Part shown: positions 1-9,402 of the stretch, one piece after another | How positions within the stretch are numbered: position 1 is the first letter of the stretch | How the letters are laid out: each line of letters opens with the position of its first letter | Source of the DNA: Fomitopsis serialis | Taxonomy: Eukaryota; Basidiomycota; Agaricomycetes; Polyporales; Fomitopsidaceae | DNA: 14,651 nucleotides | Assembly (NCBI RefSeq): GCF_022376445.1 | Contig: NW_025955689.1 | Span: forward strand, 1-14,651 | Direction of reading: 5' to 3' | Notes under the pieces: generated by a model | What the model saw: the letters and a program-made list of their open reading frames with translations, nothing else | What the model was told of the DNA's origin: nothing | The model's database searches: none | Position numbers and translations under genes: made by a program

Positions 1-1588
1 AAAGAAAGCGAGGGAAAAATCGAGCGTGAGCAGCCCGAACCAAGGGATGCCACATACGAACAGAACCGTCGCCACCCACGCAGGACCAACTTTATCGCTC
101 AGCTTGCCCGCGAGGGGCGATGCTGAAAAGGGTGAGCACGGGAACTCGGTCGATGAGGATCGGAACGTACAAACAAGAGTGGGGACGAGCGACGCGAGGT
201 ATACTAGGCCAACCTTCGTCGAGTTGAGGTTCCATAGCGCCTGTACACGGAGCGGCAGAGTCACGTCTAGGGCTGCGAACGCAAGCCTGACAGAACAGTC
301 AGCGGAGCCGCCAACCCGAAGCTAGCATACGCACGAGGGGAAGAATGTGCTGAATAGCACAACCAGTGTCCGCGGTGAGTTGGATAGCTTATACATGACC
401 TGCAGCAGAGACAGTTCCTTGCTCGTCTCTTTCCTCTCTACCGGCGCCGGCGCTGCCTGCACTTCCGACGTCGTGCTAGCGACCGCTTCCGTCGCCCCAG
501 TATCTAACACCTTCTGTATGGACTCTACCTTCGCGGCAGATTTGAAAGACTCAGGCGGCATTTCCGAGGAAAGTGGTGCTACGTCTGGCCCGGGCTCCTG
601 CGCCTTCTCTGCGTCCACTGACACTTCAGACTTCGGTGTAGTAGTGGTGGAGCAGTCTGGGGTTGGGTTCTCGTGGACAAGCAGACGTGCGGGAAGGTCG
701 AGGACGGTAAAAAGGATAGTGAAAATGAAAGGTGCGCGGTAGCCCCAGCGGGCAAAGAGCGCGCCGCCGACAGGTGGCGCGAGTAGTTGTCTGATATTCC
801 GATGTTGTGTCAGCCTGAGTGTGACGATTCCAACTTGTAACACCTTCACGCACCCCAATGGAACGCCAACCATGGCAATGCCTAGTTGTTCTACATACCA
901 AATTCAGTCGATTGAGCAGGCGAATTTGTGAGGCACTCACGTCCGATATCCTTCTCGGGGGTAGCATCACAACTGCACCAGAGAGTAAGTGGTGAACATG
1001 TAGGCTCGATTGCAACGCACATGAGGGCGAATCCCGCTACAATGATGACTGCGGATGCGAAGCCTTCCAGCAGTCGGCCAATGCACATCATCCAGAACGC
1101 AGGCGACTCCATAAGCAGTATTTGGGACGCGACCAAGAGGAGCTGACCGGCGATAAGGACGGCACGTCTTGACCGCAGATGCTCAGAGACCATCGCGATG
1201 ACCGGAGTGGCTGGGCATCATAGCACTCTGTCAGAACGGCGTCGATGCTGTACATCCGAGTCCATTGCGGCTTACCGATAACTAGGCCTGCAGACTATGC
1301 CTCATGGGAATTAGCACAGGGGATGATTGCTGTATATGCGGGCTCACTTACATAGAGGAACAGCAACCATCCGACGAGCTGCGAGACATGGCTGTACCGC
1401 AATTCTTCGAGCCGAAAAGGGAAAACGGTGACAACGATATTGTAGTTCAGAGTGTCCAGCGCAAGGCCTTCAATACGACGGGAGTTGAGCCATGTACTAG
1501 TAGGTGGAACAAATCATACACAACTCACCCATCGCCACCACTATGAATGCGTCGAACGGAACGTCAAGTCCATTTCGACGCGCAGCAT
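1..1588 (-). CDS. Major facilitator superfamily (MFS) transporter, C-terminus cut by window edge
   Basis: This is a multi-pass membrane transporter; the substrate cannot be told from sequence. Exons inferred on the minus strand are 1529-1588 (start uncertain), 1352-1467, 1276-1294, 1021-1210, 941-972, 842-890, 335-790, 171-286 and 1-122. The 791-841 intron has a weak donor, and reading through it also stays open. All junctions keep one frame. Spliced landmarks are the TM1-TM2 stretch ending in GWLLFLYSAGLVIATPVIA, the loop SEHLRSRRAVLIAG, IGRLLEGFASAVI, CDATPEKDIG, QLGIAMVGVPLG, PPVGGALFARWGYRAPFIF, a charged central loop of about 100 residues (coded by about 390-690), then TM segments including LAGKLSDKVGP. 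This is typical of fungal MFS drug/monoamine-type carriers of about 450-550 residues, so the last few helices lie outside the window. The first coding exon is doubtful: FRST and FIVVAMG sit in different frames near 1546-1560, so the start at 1588 is tentative. Family assignment is firm; 5' structure is not. Confidence 0.87.
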
Positions 1589-2473
1589 GAGTGTTCGATT
1601 GACTTGCCGAATGTTACATATCCTGGGGACGACCTCCAGCTCTGAGAGCGGACGAACATCTCTGAGAACAAAGTCTTCATGGTTCGATTCGGACACGGCG
1701 AGTGTGTCTTCCGATTTGGTTTGGACCAACTTGGAGCGTAAGATATGTAGTTGAGTGTGCTTCTCTTGATAGAGTTACATTTTAAGCGGGTAGATCCGCA
1801 GCCCACCTCTAGTACCATTGGAATGTTGCTGCTGTGGTAGTATACTACTGTCGGCGTGGGCGCTGCCCCTAGTGAGTCTGATGCTCTGCCTCCCATGCGG
1901 TGGGCGCTGTCTCTGAGAATGTTTGTCATCTTCACGAAGTCGCAGTCAGAGATGTACCCCACCTATGTCCTCATATGTCAACATCATACTACGCGCGGCC
2001 GAAGGTAAGAGGGCGCCGGAACTGCGGCTGGTGTACCAACCGATCAGGCTCACCGCCCACCACTGTGGCATAACGTACTCTCCGGTGTTTGGTCAGCGCA
2101 CGCCCAGCTTCATGCCAGATTCAGACCTACAATTTATCACAGCGAACCTATTCAACTATGAATGTTACTGGGACTGGAGAGCCGTGCCGCCACTGCAGGG
2201 TCTGGAACTTTCTGGATGTGAGATATTGGTGGGATGTGGCGTCTTCAGGGGGACTCCAATAATATCACGTGCGAACCAGCAGCTATTGAATAGTAATGGT
2301 AAGAATATTGGGTACTCAGTGATTCCTGCATTCGCCGATCAGTACAACCCGGACGGACGAGCGGAATATTCTGATTCTGAAGAGCACCACAGGTCAATTT
2401 ATGTCTTCTGTACAGCAGTGTACCTCAGGGACCATATACTTACCTTGTTTGAGGCCGCAGGACGACATCCGTC
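1589..2473. other. Gene-poor stretch between MFS gene and small DUF6914-like gene
   Basis: About 880 bases separate the divergent MFS and DUF6914-like genes, so it should hold both promoters. I recognise no protein motif here on either strand. One frame stays open on the plus strand from 1923 into the next gene, but its third codon positions look unbiased, with many ATA, CTA and AGG codons, unlike the GC-ending genes nearby. The MFS 5' exon or leader may extend into 1589-1760. Confidence 0.5.
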
Positions 2474-3029
2474 ATGCCGAACAACTTTGATCCCGACACA
2501 ATTTACGCGGCCCTCTATAGGCGCGACGACGGCCGGTACCACTGGGCGTTCGTCCTCGCCCAAGGACCTTCTGATGGCTACAAGTTCCACGCCACCAACA
2601 TTCCTGACCACACAAAGTGGCACTACGAACAGGAGGTGTACACGTTGGACAGGGAGAAGAAGCCTCTCATCCTGATGGCGAAGTTAGGTGAGTACTGATT
2701 GCGGTGGCGTCCCACAAAGCTTGATCATTGACAAGGCAAACCCGTTAGGACGCAAACCCGCAGACATACCTTATACGCACGTCGAGAATATCCTGCGGGA
2801 GGTCCCTATGGACTCGGAAACGCCACAACCCGACATCCCGCAAACCTTCACATGTCGCATCTGGTTTCGCGAGGGTGTTCATAGAATGTGTGCCGCGGGA
2901 CTAATACAGTGCCTGTCTGTCGATGCCCTGGAGCGCGAATTGCTGGACATAGCGGACGACCATTCGAACCTTGTAGCGCTGGGGCTACGACCCTGGAAAC
3001 TGTTTGAGGATCTTCTCAGCTCACATTGA
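2474..3029 (+). CDS. Small conserved fungal protein, DUF6914-like (two exons)
   Basis: The model has exons 2474-2687 and 2749-3029, giving 164 residues. The intron starts GTGAGT at 2688, has a TTGAC branch-like site and ends TTAG at 2748; the phase-1 junction restores a glycine codon. The protein begins MPNNFDPDTIYAALY, then has YHWAFVLAQG, a KFHATNI segment, WHYEQEV, and in exon 2 THVENILREVP, FTCRIWFREGVHRM and a helical acidic C-terminus ending in LLSSH. From memory this order (ALY..G.YHWA, KYHATN, WHYE, a late CR.W segment) is seen in a basidiomycete-expanded family of unknown function, DUF6914; I could not check it. No signal peptide or membrane segment is visible. It is a soluble protein, and no function can be inferred. 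Confidence 0.72.
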
Positions 3030-3414
3030 TGCATAGAAGTATTCTTACCGGCACATGAACAACGCACTGAGCGCGAGAGGATGCCGAGCATGTAGTCCCA
3101 GCCCGCTTGTACACGCCATATTCGTCGTTTGGTGGACATTAATCACAGAGTCCGCACAGTCAGGTACAAGCCGTACTCAGTGCGCATCCTGAGGTAAGGG
3201 CCCTGAGCAACTTCAAGCCTTGAGAGTGCCTCCAGCAAAGTAGTCAGGTAGCAGCCGTGACAGTAGCGACATATGATACGTTGGCACATTGACCCAATCG
3301 GGCAAGTTGAAGTTTGAACGTACGGTCCACGCGGCGTCCAGGCTTGGGCTTGCAAGCTTGAACGTTACGTTCAACTCAAGACGATGAAACGACTTGGATG
3401 GCGTTACATCCGCG
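3030..3414. other. Intergenic stretch left of the foldback repeat
   Basis: No gene is recognised here. The open frames on both strands are short and mostly continue into the foldback repeat, so they are not credible coding regions. A near-perfect short palindrome (TTGAACGT/ACGTTCAA sharing a central T) sits at about 3358-3374, and a related TTGAACGTACG stretch lies near 3314-3324. It probably holds the 3' end of the DUF6914-like gene. Confidence 0.45.
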
Positions 3415-3699
3415 CTCACCGGGAACAGCACTTCCGAGTCGACTGTCGAACATGCAACGGAAATCGCTCCTTGTGGAGAACCGGTTCGGAGCACATTTGG
3501 GATCCAAAAGATTGGCGAAGATGTTATATTTTCGGTCGACGAATTTCCTTTTTTGGTAATTGTGGCGATGTTCGTCGAATATCCTTCGTATCTTCGGCAT
3601 ACCTTCGGACTCCAAACATGCTCCGAAACGGTTCTCCAACCAGGAGCGTTGTTCATTGCATGTTCGACAACCAATTCAGAAGTATTGTTCCTGGTGGCT
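3415..3699. repeat. Imperfect foldback (inverted-repeat) element, MITE-like
   Basis: The left arm (about 3415-3543) and the reverse complement of the right arm (about 3571-3699) align over roughly 125 bases at about three-quarters identity by eye. Shared blocks include TGTCGAACATGCAA, CGCTCCT, GGAGAACCG, TTCGGAGCA, CGAAGAT and an exact inner stem TCGACGAA/TTCGTCGA around a loop of about 27 bases (3544-3570). Many mismatches are C/T or G/A, often at CpG. No transposase is encoded and no clear target-site duplication is seen; GCTC lies close outside both ends but is too short to trust. It may be a non-autonomous DNA transposon remnant or a decayed inverted duplication. The similar translations seen on both strands here follow from the symmetry, not from coding. 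Confidence 0.8.
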
Positions 3700-3866
3700 C
3701 CCACTTAGGGGGATAACAGGTACGTCATACGTTGGTGTTTACATTCACGAGATATTGGCGTTTATTGAATGTGTTATAGGTCCTGCAAAGTTCGCCCGAA
3801 CAATAACACAGATTGTGACAGACCATGTCGTTGTGAGTAGCGTAAAGGCGTTAGCTAGCCTATGCC

Positions 3867-4718
3867 ATGCTGATGTGCTCATGCATATCAAGCCTTCACA
3901 CGAGTCCACTCTGGGAGCTATGGCGACGCATGCCTGTTGTTTTGAGGCTGTCGGCTTACAAGCTTCTTCTCTGGATCGGTCAGAGAATCTACAACAGAGC
4001 CTCCGCGTATACTCAGCGCGTTCCATTCGACCTATACATCAAGTATGGGCCCGCCGTGCGCAAGACCGAGGCGGCCGCCACAGATTACGTTGGAAGACAC
4101 ACCACAATCCCCGTGCCTAGAGTACTCGATACCTTTCAGGACTCAAGGGGTGATACCTTGATCGTCATGACGAGGCTCCCCGGCGTACCATTCGGGCTAC
4201 ACTTCGACATCGAAGACCTTACCCTCGCAGAAGCAGCCGCGTTCGAAGCCACGCTCAGGGAATGGCTATCGCAGCTTCGCATGCTTCCCGCGTCCTCGGA
4301 AGCGGTCTGCGCTTTTGACGGCTCAGCCTGCCGGGCCATGTCAGTGAAGCAAGACCACGATTTCGGACCTTTCCCGACGCAGCACGAGTTCCACGACTTT
4401 CTATACAAACAGGTTCCCCGACGCTTCCACGAGGACCTACGGAAAAAAGCAGCCGCGTCGCACTCGAAGCCCCACCGCATTGTTCTAACGCATGGCGATC
4501 TGCATCCCAACAATATCTTGATACATAACGGGCGTCTCTCGGGGGTGATCGACTGGGAATGCGCAGGCTGGTTCCCTGAGTACTGGGAGTACGCCGATGC
4601 GGTCGAGAAGCGTCCCAATTATCGGGCTTGGTGCGACGTCTTCCGTCGCATTTTCCCTCAGTATGAGGAGGAGCGCGCGGTCGAAGAGGCGATTCGGAGG
4701 GTAGCAAATCCGTGGTGA
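3867..4718 (+). CDS. Aminoglycoside phosphotransferase (APH)-family protein, kinase-like fold
   Basis: This single-exon protein of up to 283 residues has an APH/choline-kinase-type fold. The N-lobe shows LYIKYGPAVRKTEAAATDYV with candidate ATP-lobe Lys59 and Glu68, followed by IPVPRVLD and the hinge-like IVMTRLPGVPFG. The C-lobe has the Brenner-type catalytic motif HGDLHPNN at about 209-216 (Asp211, Asn216) and the metal-binding VIDWE at about 227-231 (Asp229), followed by AGWFPEYWEYADAV. The C-terminal FPQYEEE is common in fungal members. All key residues are present, so it is probably active; the phosphorylated substrate is unknown, and such fungal proteins are not drug-resistance genes by default. 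The start at 3867 keeps the upstream LWELWRRMP segment; the ATG at 3930 is the alternative. It starts about 170 bases right of the foldback repeat. Confidence 0.88.
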   Translation: MLMCSCISSLHTSPLWELWRRMPVVLRLSAYKLLLWIGQRIYNRASAYTQRVPFDLYIKYGPAVRKTEAAATDYVGRHTTIPVPRVLDTFQDSRGDTLIVMTRLPGVPFGLHFDIEDLTLAEAAAFEATLREWLSQLRMLPASSEAVCAFDGSACRAMSVKQDHDFGPFPTQHEFHDFLYKQVPRRFHEDLRKKAAASHSKPHRIVLTHGDLHPNNILIHNGRLSGVIDWECAGWFPEYWEYADAVEKRPNYRAWCDVFRRIFPQYEEERAVEEAIRRVANPW

Positions 4719-5725
4719 CGATGCCTAGTGAGTGGCCATTTGACTCGACAAAAATATGCTGATCGTTTGGTCACAGTGGTCCTATTGACTTTCCGCACGA
4801 ATCTGAAGAGTCCGCTGTTCCTCGTGCTCAGTTTCTATTACTGTGATGTAGCACTGTTATGACCATATGGTGGCACGTACATACCTAAGTGCCCTCATTC
4901 ACCTTGATTCCATGTGTGGGCATCACGTCGTATGGTAGCTGTGCGGTCGTACTACCCAAGCTTTCAACCATCGCTATATATGTGCATATGACGGTACTGC
5001 CTCATCCACATTCTGATACATAGTGGCTACGCTGATGTGCCGCCGGTACGCACGCTATTGGCACACATGTACAGTTTTGTAGTTTGATTGAGTAAGCAGA
5101 CGTCACGGCTCCGATGGAGGCTGTCTATAGACGACTCAACACTCATGTTGTGCCGTTGAATGTATGAGAGATTAGTTGATCAGTGTGCAGTTTGCGGTGG
5201 TCCGAGTCGATGCATGTTTTCTTTGCGAGTAGTTGGTTGTGCGGTGGTCCGAGCGCCGTCGGATGATAGGCAAACGCGATCACAGCCGCCAAGCCCTCCC
5301 CGATCATCTGTTAGCGCGCTGCGGCGCCACCAGAACACCGTGGGCGGATATGGATATGGCTGCTACGCTCACCACCATCTTCGCCCCCTCGCACATGCTC
5401 CACCTCTGACCCCGTCACCCATCTCATATCCGTCCGGATACCCTGCCTATATATGAACAGGAAGGTTTGAGCAGCTGGACTTCACGACTCCTGCTGTATC
5501 GTACCCGGTGCCTCTGCCAAGTTCGATCCAACTCCACTCAAATTCGCCCCGGACGTGACGATCCCTGTGCACTGATCATCCGAGTGTTCGAGTGATACCA
5601 TAGCACCGACATAGCTGGGCTTTGGACGAGGGGTGCTCAGGTGCGTCCATTCATTGCGGCACCGAGACAAGGCGTGACAAGTGCTGTAGCTTAATCCCAC
5701 ATTCTCGCACGACCCATTCTCAGCC
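4719..5725. other. About 1 kb intergenic region upstream of the LAM-like gene
   Basis: I see no convincing gene here. It should contain the APH gene's 3' region and the promoter and 5' leader of the LAM-like gene. Visible items are a TATATATG-like tract near 4975-4983, a CRE-like GACGTCAC near 5099-5106 and an exact 13-base direct repeat GCGGTGGTCCGAG at 5194-5206 and 5241-5253. A 98-codon open frame at 5160-5456 has no recognisable features. A transcription start cannot be fixed from sequence. Confidence 0.5.
5194..5253. repeat. 13-base direct repeat GCGGTGGTCCGAG, two copies
   Basis: Identical copies lie at 5194-5206 and 5241-5253, 47 bases apart, about 480-530 bases before the LAM-like start codon. 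The bases around them differ, so this is not simply a recent duplication of a longer block. It could be a repeated protein-binding site, or chance. Confidence 0.7.
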
Positions 5726-8700
5726 ATGGCCCCGAACTTTCTGTCCAAGTTCGTCAACAGGTCGCCGTCCAACTCCATCAGCAACCGCAGCCCTGACACC
5801 TCGCGGTCTTCTTCGCCCGCTCTCGCGCATAAAGTGCCCCCGTCGATCACCATCGACTCCGCCATCTCCAGTAGCCTCGACCTGACGAACGGACGCCCAC
5901 GGCGACATACCACCGTAGGCAGCTCCTCGCCCTCGATTGCTGGGAGCACAGAGTCCTTCCCGGATGTCACAGTCGTCCCTCCCTCGCCTCGGAGCGCAAA
6001 TTACGGCTCTGACCTAGATGGCCGCGACTCTACCCGATCTCCGCCCACGTTGTCAGAAGGCACCGGCCAAGATGAAGGGTCTGGCAGGAACGGCTCCGTG
6101 AAACGCGTGCCATCAGCTTCTGACCTGAGATCACCTCTCTCCACGAACACGTACAGTTCCACCACCGCGGTCGACGACACAGGCCTTGCGACGCCCACTC
6201 CTGCGACAACGCGCACGACCTTCTCCGACGCCCAAATGTCCGACCGGTCGCTGGCGCCATCCAAGTCCACTGGCAACCTGCGCAAGTCGGCGTCGCGCGA
6301 GAACTCGGCGGCCCTGCATGGACGAGCGCAAACACTCATGGACGACCGCTCGCCGGAGAAAGAGAAAGGGCGGGACCGCAGCCGCAGCCGCAGCCCTCGT
6401 CTCTCGTTGTCGAAGAAGGCGAGCAAGACCAAGCTGCGCAACCCGGAGTCGCCGCGCTCTCGTAAAATTTCGTCCAAGGGGAGTAAGCATGATCGTGCTG
6501 CGTCGGTGCCCTCCCTGCCAGTGATGAATATCCAGACCCCTCCGCCGCTCCCGCCCAGCGTCACGGTCACCGAAGACGGCACGCTCACGACCTCTCCCAT
6601 CTCTTCGGAGTTTCCGAGCGGCCCACCAAATTCGTCGGTCTCTTCTAGGTACAACGCGGCGGCACCCCTCCCGCCGATTACAGCAAACCTCCTCGTACCG
6701 GACAACTCGGATGCGGCGAGCGTGTACAGCGTGGAGAGCACTACGGGCGGGAGGAAGCGTAAGGTGTGGACGAGGAAGGGGCGAAGCGGGAGTGGTAACT
6801 CGCAGACGAGCCCCACGTCCAGTGCGCTCTCGCTGAGTCCCAAAAGGAAGGGCACCTCAAGCGGGATTGCAGGCGCAATTGCCGCGTCCGGCTTGGCGAT
6901 GGGCATGGGCATGACACCCGTGCCTCCTATGGACCTCTCGCAGCTCCCGCCTACGCCAGGGACGTCCTCCACTCTGTCGTCACACGGTCATCGCCCGCGA
7001 CGCAGTTCGGATATGTCGCGTGGGGGGCCGCGCTCGAGGCAGGCCAGCATCAACAATTACGCTGCGAGCGAGTTCAGTGACAGGGATAGCTATCATTCCG
7101 GCGACGATGACCTGCTGGGTGGAGGGAGTGATATGGACGACGACTTAGATCTGGATGCGGATGATATACCGGTGACCGGCTTCGCTGTAGCCAGCAACAA
7201 GCGGAACCAGGACTTCCATGAGCTCTTCCCGACTGTGCCGGAAGGCGACTATCTCATAGAAGGTGCGTCTGGGCCGTTCGCGTTGTTATCACGGCTTGCT
7301 GAGTCTATGAATAGACTATGGGTGTGCGCTGCAGCGGGAGATCTTGATACAAGGCCGTCTATACGTGTCCGAGAACCACCTCTGCTTCCATGCGAATATC
7401 TTTGGCTGGATCACCGACGTGAGCGTCTGTCTTCTCCTTCTATGCTGCCTGTGCTAACATCGTTTGTTCCACTACTAGCTATGCATCCCAATGTACGACG
7501 TGACCGCGCTCGAGAAGCGTATGACCGCGTTCGTCATCCCGAATGCGATCCTGGTCACGACGACGCAGCAGAAGTATACGTTCACGTCCTTCCTCTCGCG
7601 CGACAACACATACGACGTGATCTACAACGTCTGGCGCCTCGCGAGGCCGGGCGCGTCCTCAGCACTGCCGTCCCCGCGTGGCTCGCTCGATATACCTGAC
7701 GGCGCGAGCGACATTGGTGCGAATATCGTGGGCGTGAGCTCGATGGTCGCCGTGAAGCCGAAGGTGTCGATATGTGATTGTGGGCGCAAGGGCGAGCACT
7801 TCTCGGAGGTGGCGATGGAGAGCATTCTGCCTGGAACGCCAGAGAAGATTTACAACCTGATGTTTACGAGCGGGTTCATCAAGGACTTCATGACGCAGGA
7901 CCAGAGTTTGATAGGTAAGCCATTGCCGTGCTAGTTGTCGTGCCATGTCGTCTTGACGCGTTCCGTCGCCCAGACCTCCAGATATCCGACTGGGTACCCG
8001 TGACAGAAGGATCAAAGCTGCTCTACCGCCAGATGTCGTACATCAAGCCGCTCAACGGCAGCATCGGGCCCAAGTCCACCAAATGCGAGCTCCGCGACGA
8101 GATCGTCAATCTCGACTTTGATGACTACGTGACAATGCTGACGACGACTCGGACACCGGACGTGCCCAGTGGCAGTGTGTTCTCTGTGAAGACGAAGACG
8201 TGCATCACTTGGGCGAGCACTGTGTCGACGAAGATTCTGGTCACCACTCAAGTGGAATGGACGGGTCGTAGTTTCATCAAAGGTATGTTCAGCCCATGAC
8301 TATAGTCGAACTCGAACCGATAAATGCCGTGTAGGCATCATCGAGAGATCGGCGATCGATGGGCAGAAGCAGTACCACAACGACCTAGAGGGCAACATGC
8401 GGAAATACATCCACGAACACCAATCCGAGTTCATACCCGAAGGCGTCGACGTGGCCGCCGTTGAGAGCGCCGAGGCGCAAGTCAGCGAATCGCCCCGCCC
8501 GAGCCTCGAGCAGCCCTCACTCAGCGAGGTGGAGCGGCGCAAGTCGCGCGAGTACGAGCGGAACCGCCGCGGGATGCAGTGGGCGTACGACACGATCGAG
8601 GGTGCGCTCAACGTTGGGAAGCAGAGCGCGTCGGGCGCAATCGAGCTTATCAGGGACGCGTGGGACCAGTCATCGTCGACGACGATCCTGTACTTCGTGA

Positions 8701-9005
8701 TCGCGTTCCTGCTCGTGAGCAACGCGTGGACGCTCTTCATAGTCGGCAAGCGCGAGGAGGTCGGCCGGCGGAAGGAGCTGCGCCGCACGGAGGAGCGCGA
8801 GAAGTGGGTGCAGGGCGTCGTGACGACGCTCTGGGAGGATCTGCTCACGACGAAGAGCGTGGCGGGCGGGAGCCCTAGCGGCTGGGCACCGCAGCAGCGC
8901 CCGCCGGGGGAGTGGAAGGAGGAGGTGGCTGAGATGCGCGTGGCGCTGGACTCGATTGAGCAGAGGGTGCTGCAAATTAGACTGAGTCTGGACGCGTTAG
9001 ACTGA
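5726..9005 (+). CDS. LAM/Ysp2/GRAMD1-type sterol transfer protein (GRAM, VASt and TM domains)
   Basis: Family members sit in the ER at membrane contact sites and move sterol from the plasma membrane. Exons are 5726-7262, 7315-7418, 7479-7914, 7974-8282 and 8335-9005; introns are 52-60 bases with donors such as GTGCGT, GTGAGC, GTAAGC and GTATGT. The frame is unbroken and gives 1018 residues. Residues 1 to about 480 are a Ser/Pro-rich disordered region with a basic RSRSRSPR patch and an acidic run (DMDDDLDLDADD). The GRAM domain is about 494-600 (NQDFHELFPTVPEGD, GRLYVSENHLCFHANIFGW). The VASt sterol-binding domain is about 643-825 (SICDCGRKGEHFSEV, YIKPLNGSIGPKSTKC, TTQVEWTGRSFIKG). One transmembrane helix lies at about 912-933, followed by a charged, coiled-coil-like C-terminus. 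The start has a good context (CAGCCATGGCC). Size and order match fungal LAM proteins; which paralogue is unclear. Confidence 0.95.
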
Positions 9006-9402
9006 TATCAACTAGTGACATTCCTTTTTTTTCGCATGGCTCTGGATGGGTTTCTCTGCTGACGATGGTTTCGCTGGATCACTAAAATATCCGTATTTCG
9101 CATACGTATATGTAGTATACAGGGGGCTCCAGCCTGACAATGCACATTGCTTTACGAACCACGAATGAAGATATTCTTGTGTCTCATCCGCTACACAGCT
9201 GCACAGTATACTACAAGAAAGGGTACATGGGCGAACTAATAAGGACAAATCGCAGCTGTCGGAACTAGACAGACTTCTCAACAGGATCCACATCGTACAT
9301 GCACGTCAAGCTCAAAAAATGTAGATAAAAAGTCAAGCTACCCCTGCGGGCAAGTAGCACACGATCCACCCGCTCTGCTTCATCCCCTGCATATCGGCAA
9401 CC
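9006..9402. other. Intergenic region between LAM-like and DUF3140 genes
   Basis: About 400 bases, T-rich just after the LAM-like stop (a run of eight T near 9025-9032) and A-rich near 9315-9332. It should hold the terminator of one gene and the promoter of the next, which point the same way. I see no gene, no strong TATA box and no convincing repeat. Confidence 0.5.

Noticed and set aside
1680..1705. GGTTCGATTC resembling a tRNA T-loop
   Set aside because: The flanking bases cannot form a 5-base T-stem, and no D-arm, anticodon arm or acceptor stem is found.
3357..3375. Near-perfect palindrome TTGAACGT/ACGTTCAA
   Set aside because: It is short, in intergenic DNA and next to no identified promoter; chance is reasonable.
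3213..3704. Similar-looking proteins on both strands around 3394-3708
   Set aside because: The likeness (VEHA, TSE segments) follows from the inverted repeat. No coding bias is seen.
5160..5456. 98-codon open frame before the LAM-like gene
   Set aside because: Its Pro/Ser-rich composition has no motif and it overlaps the direct repeat; probably promoter sequence.
6001..6972. 323-codon open frame antisense to the LAM-like gene
   Set aside because: It is the mirror of a Ser/Pro-rich, GC-rich exon whose codon pattern leaves the opposite strand open. No domain is visible.
8305..8325. Reverse-strand GGTTCGAGTTC resembling a tRNA T-loop
   Set aside because: It lies in a LAM-like intron and has no pairing stem.
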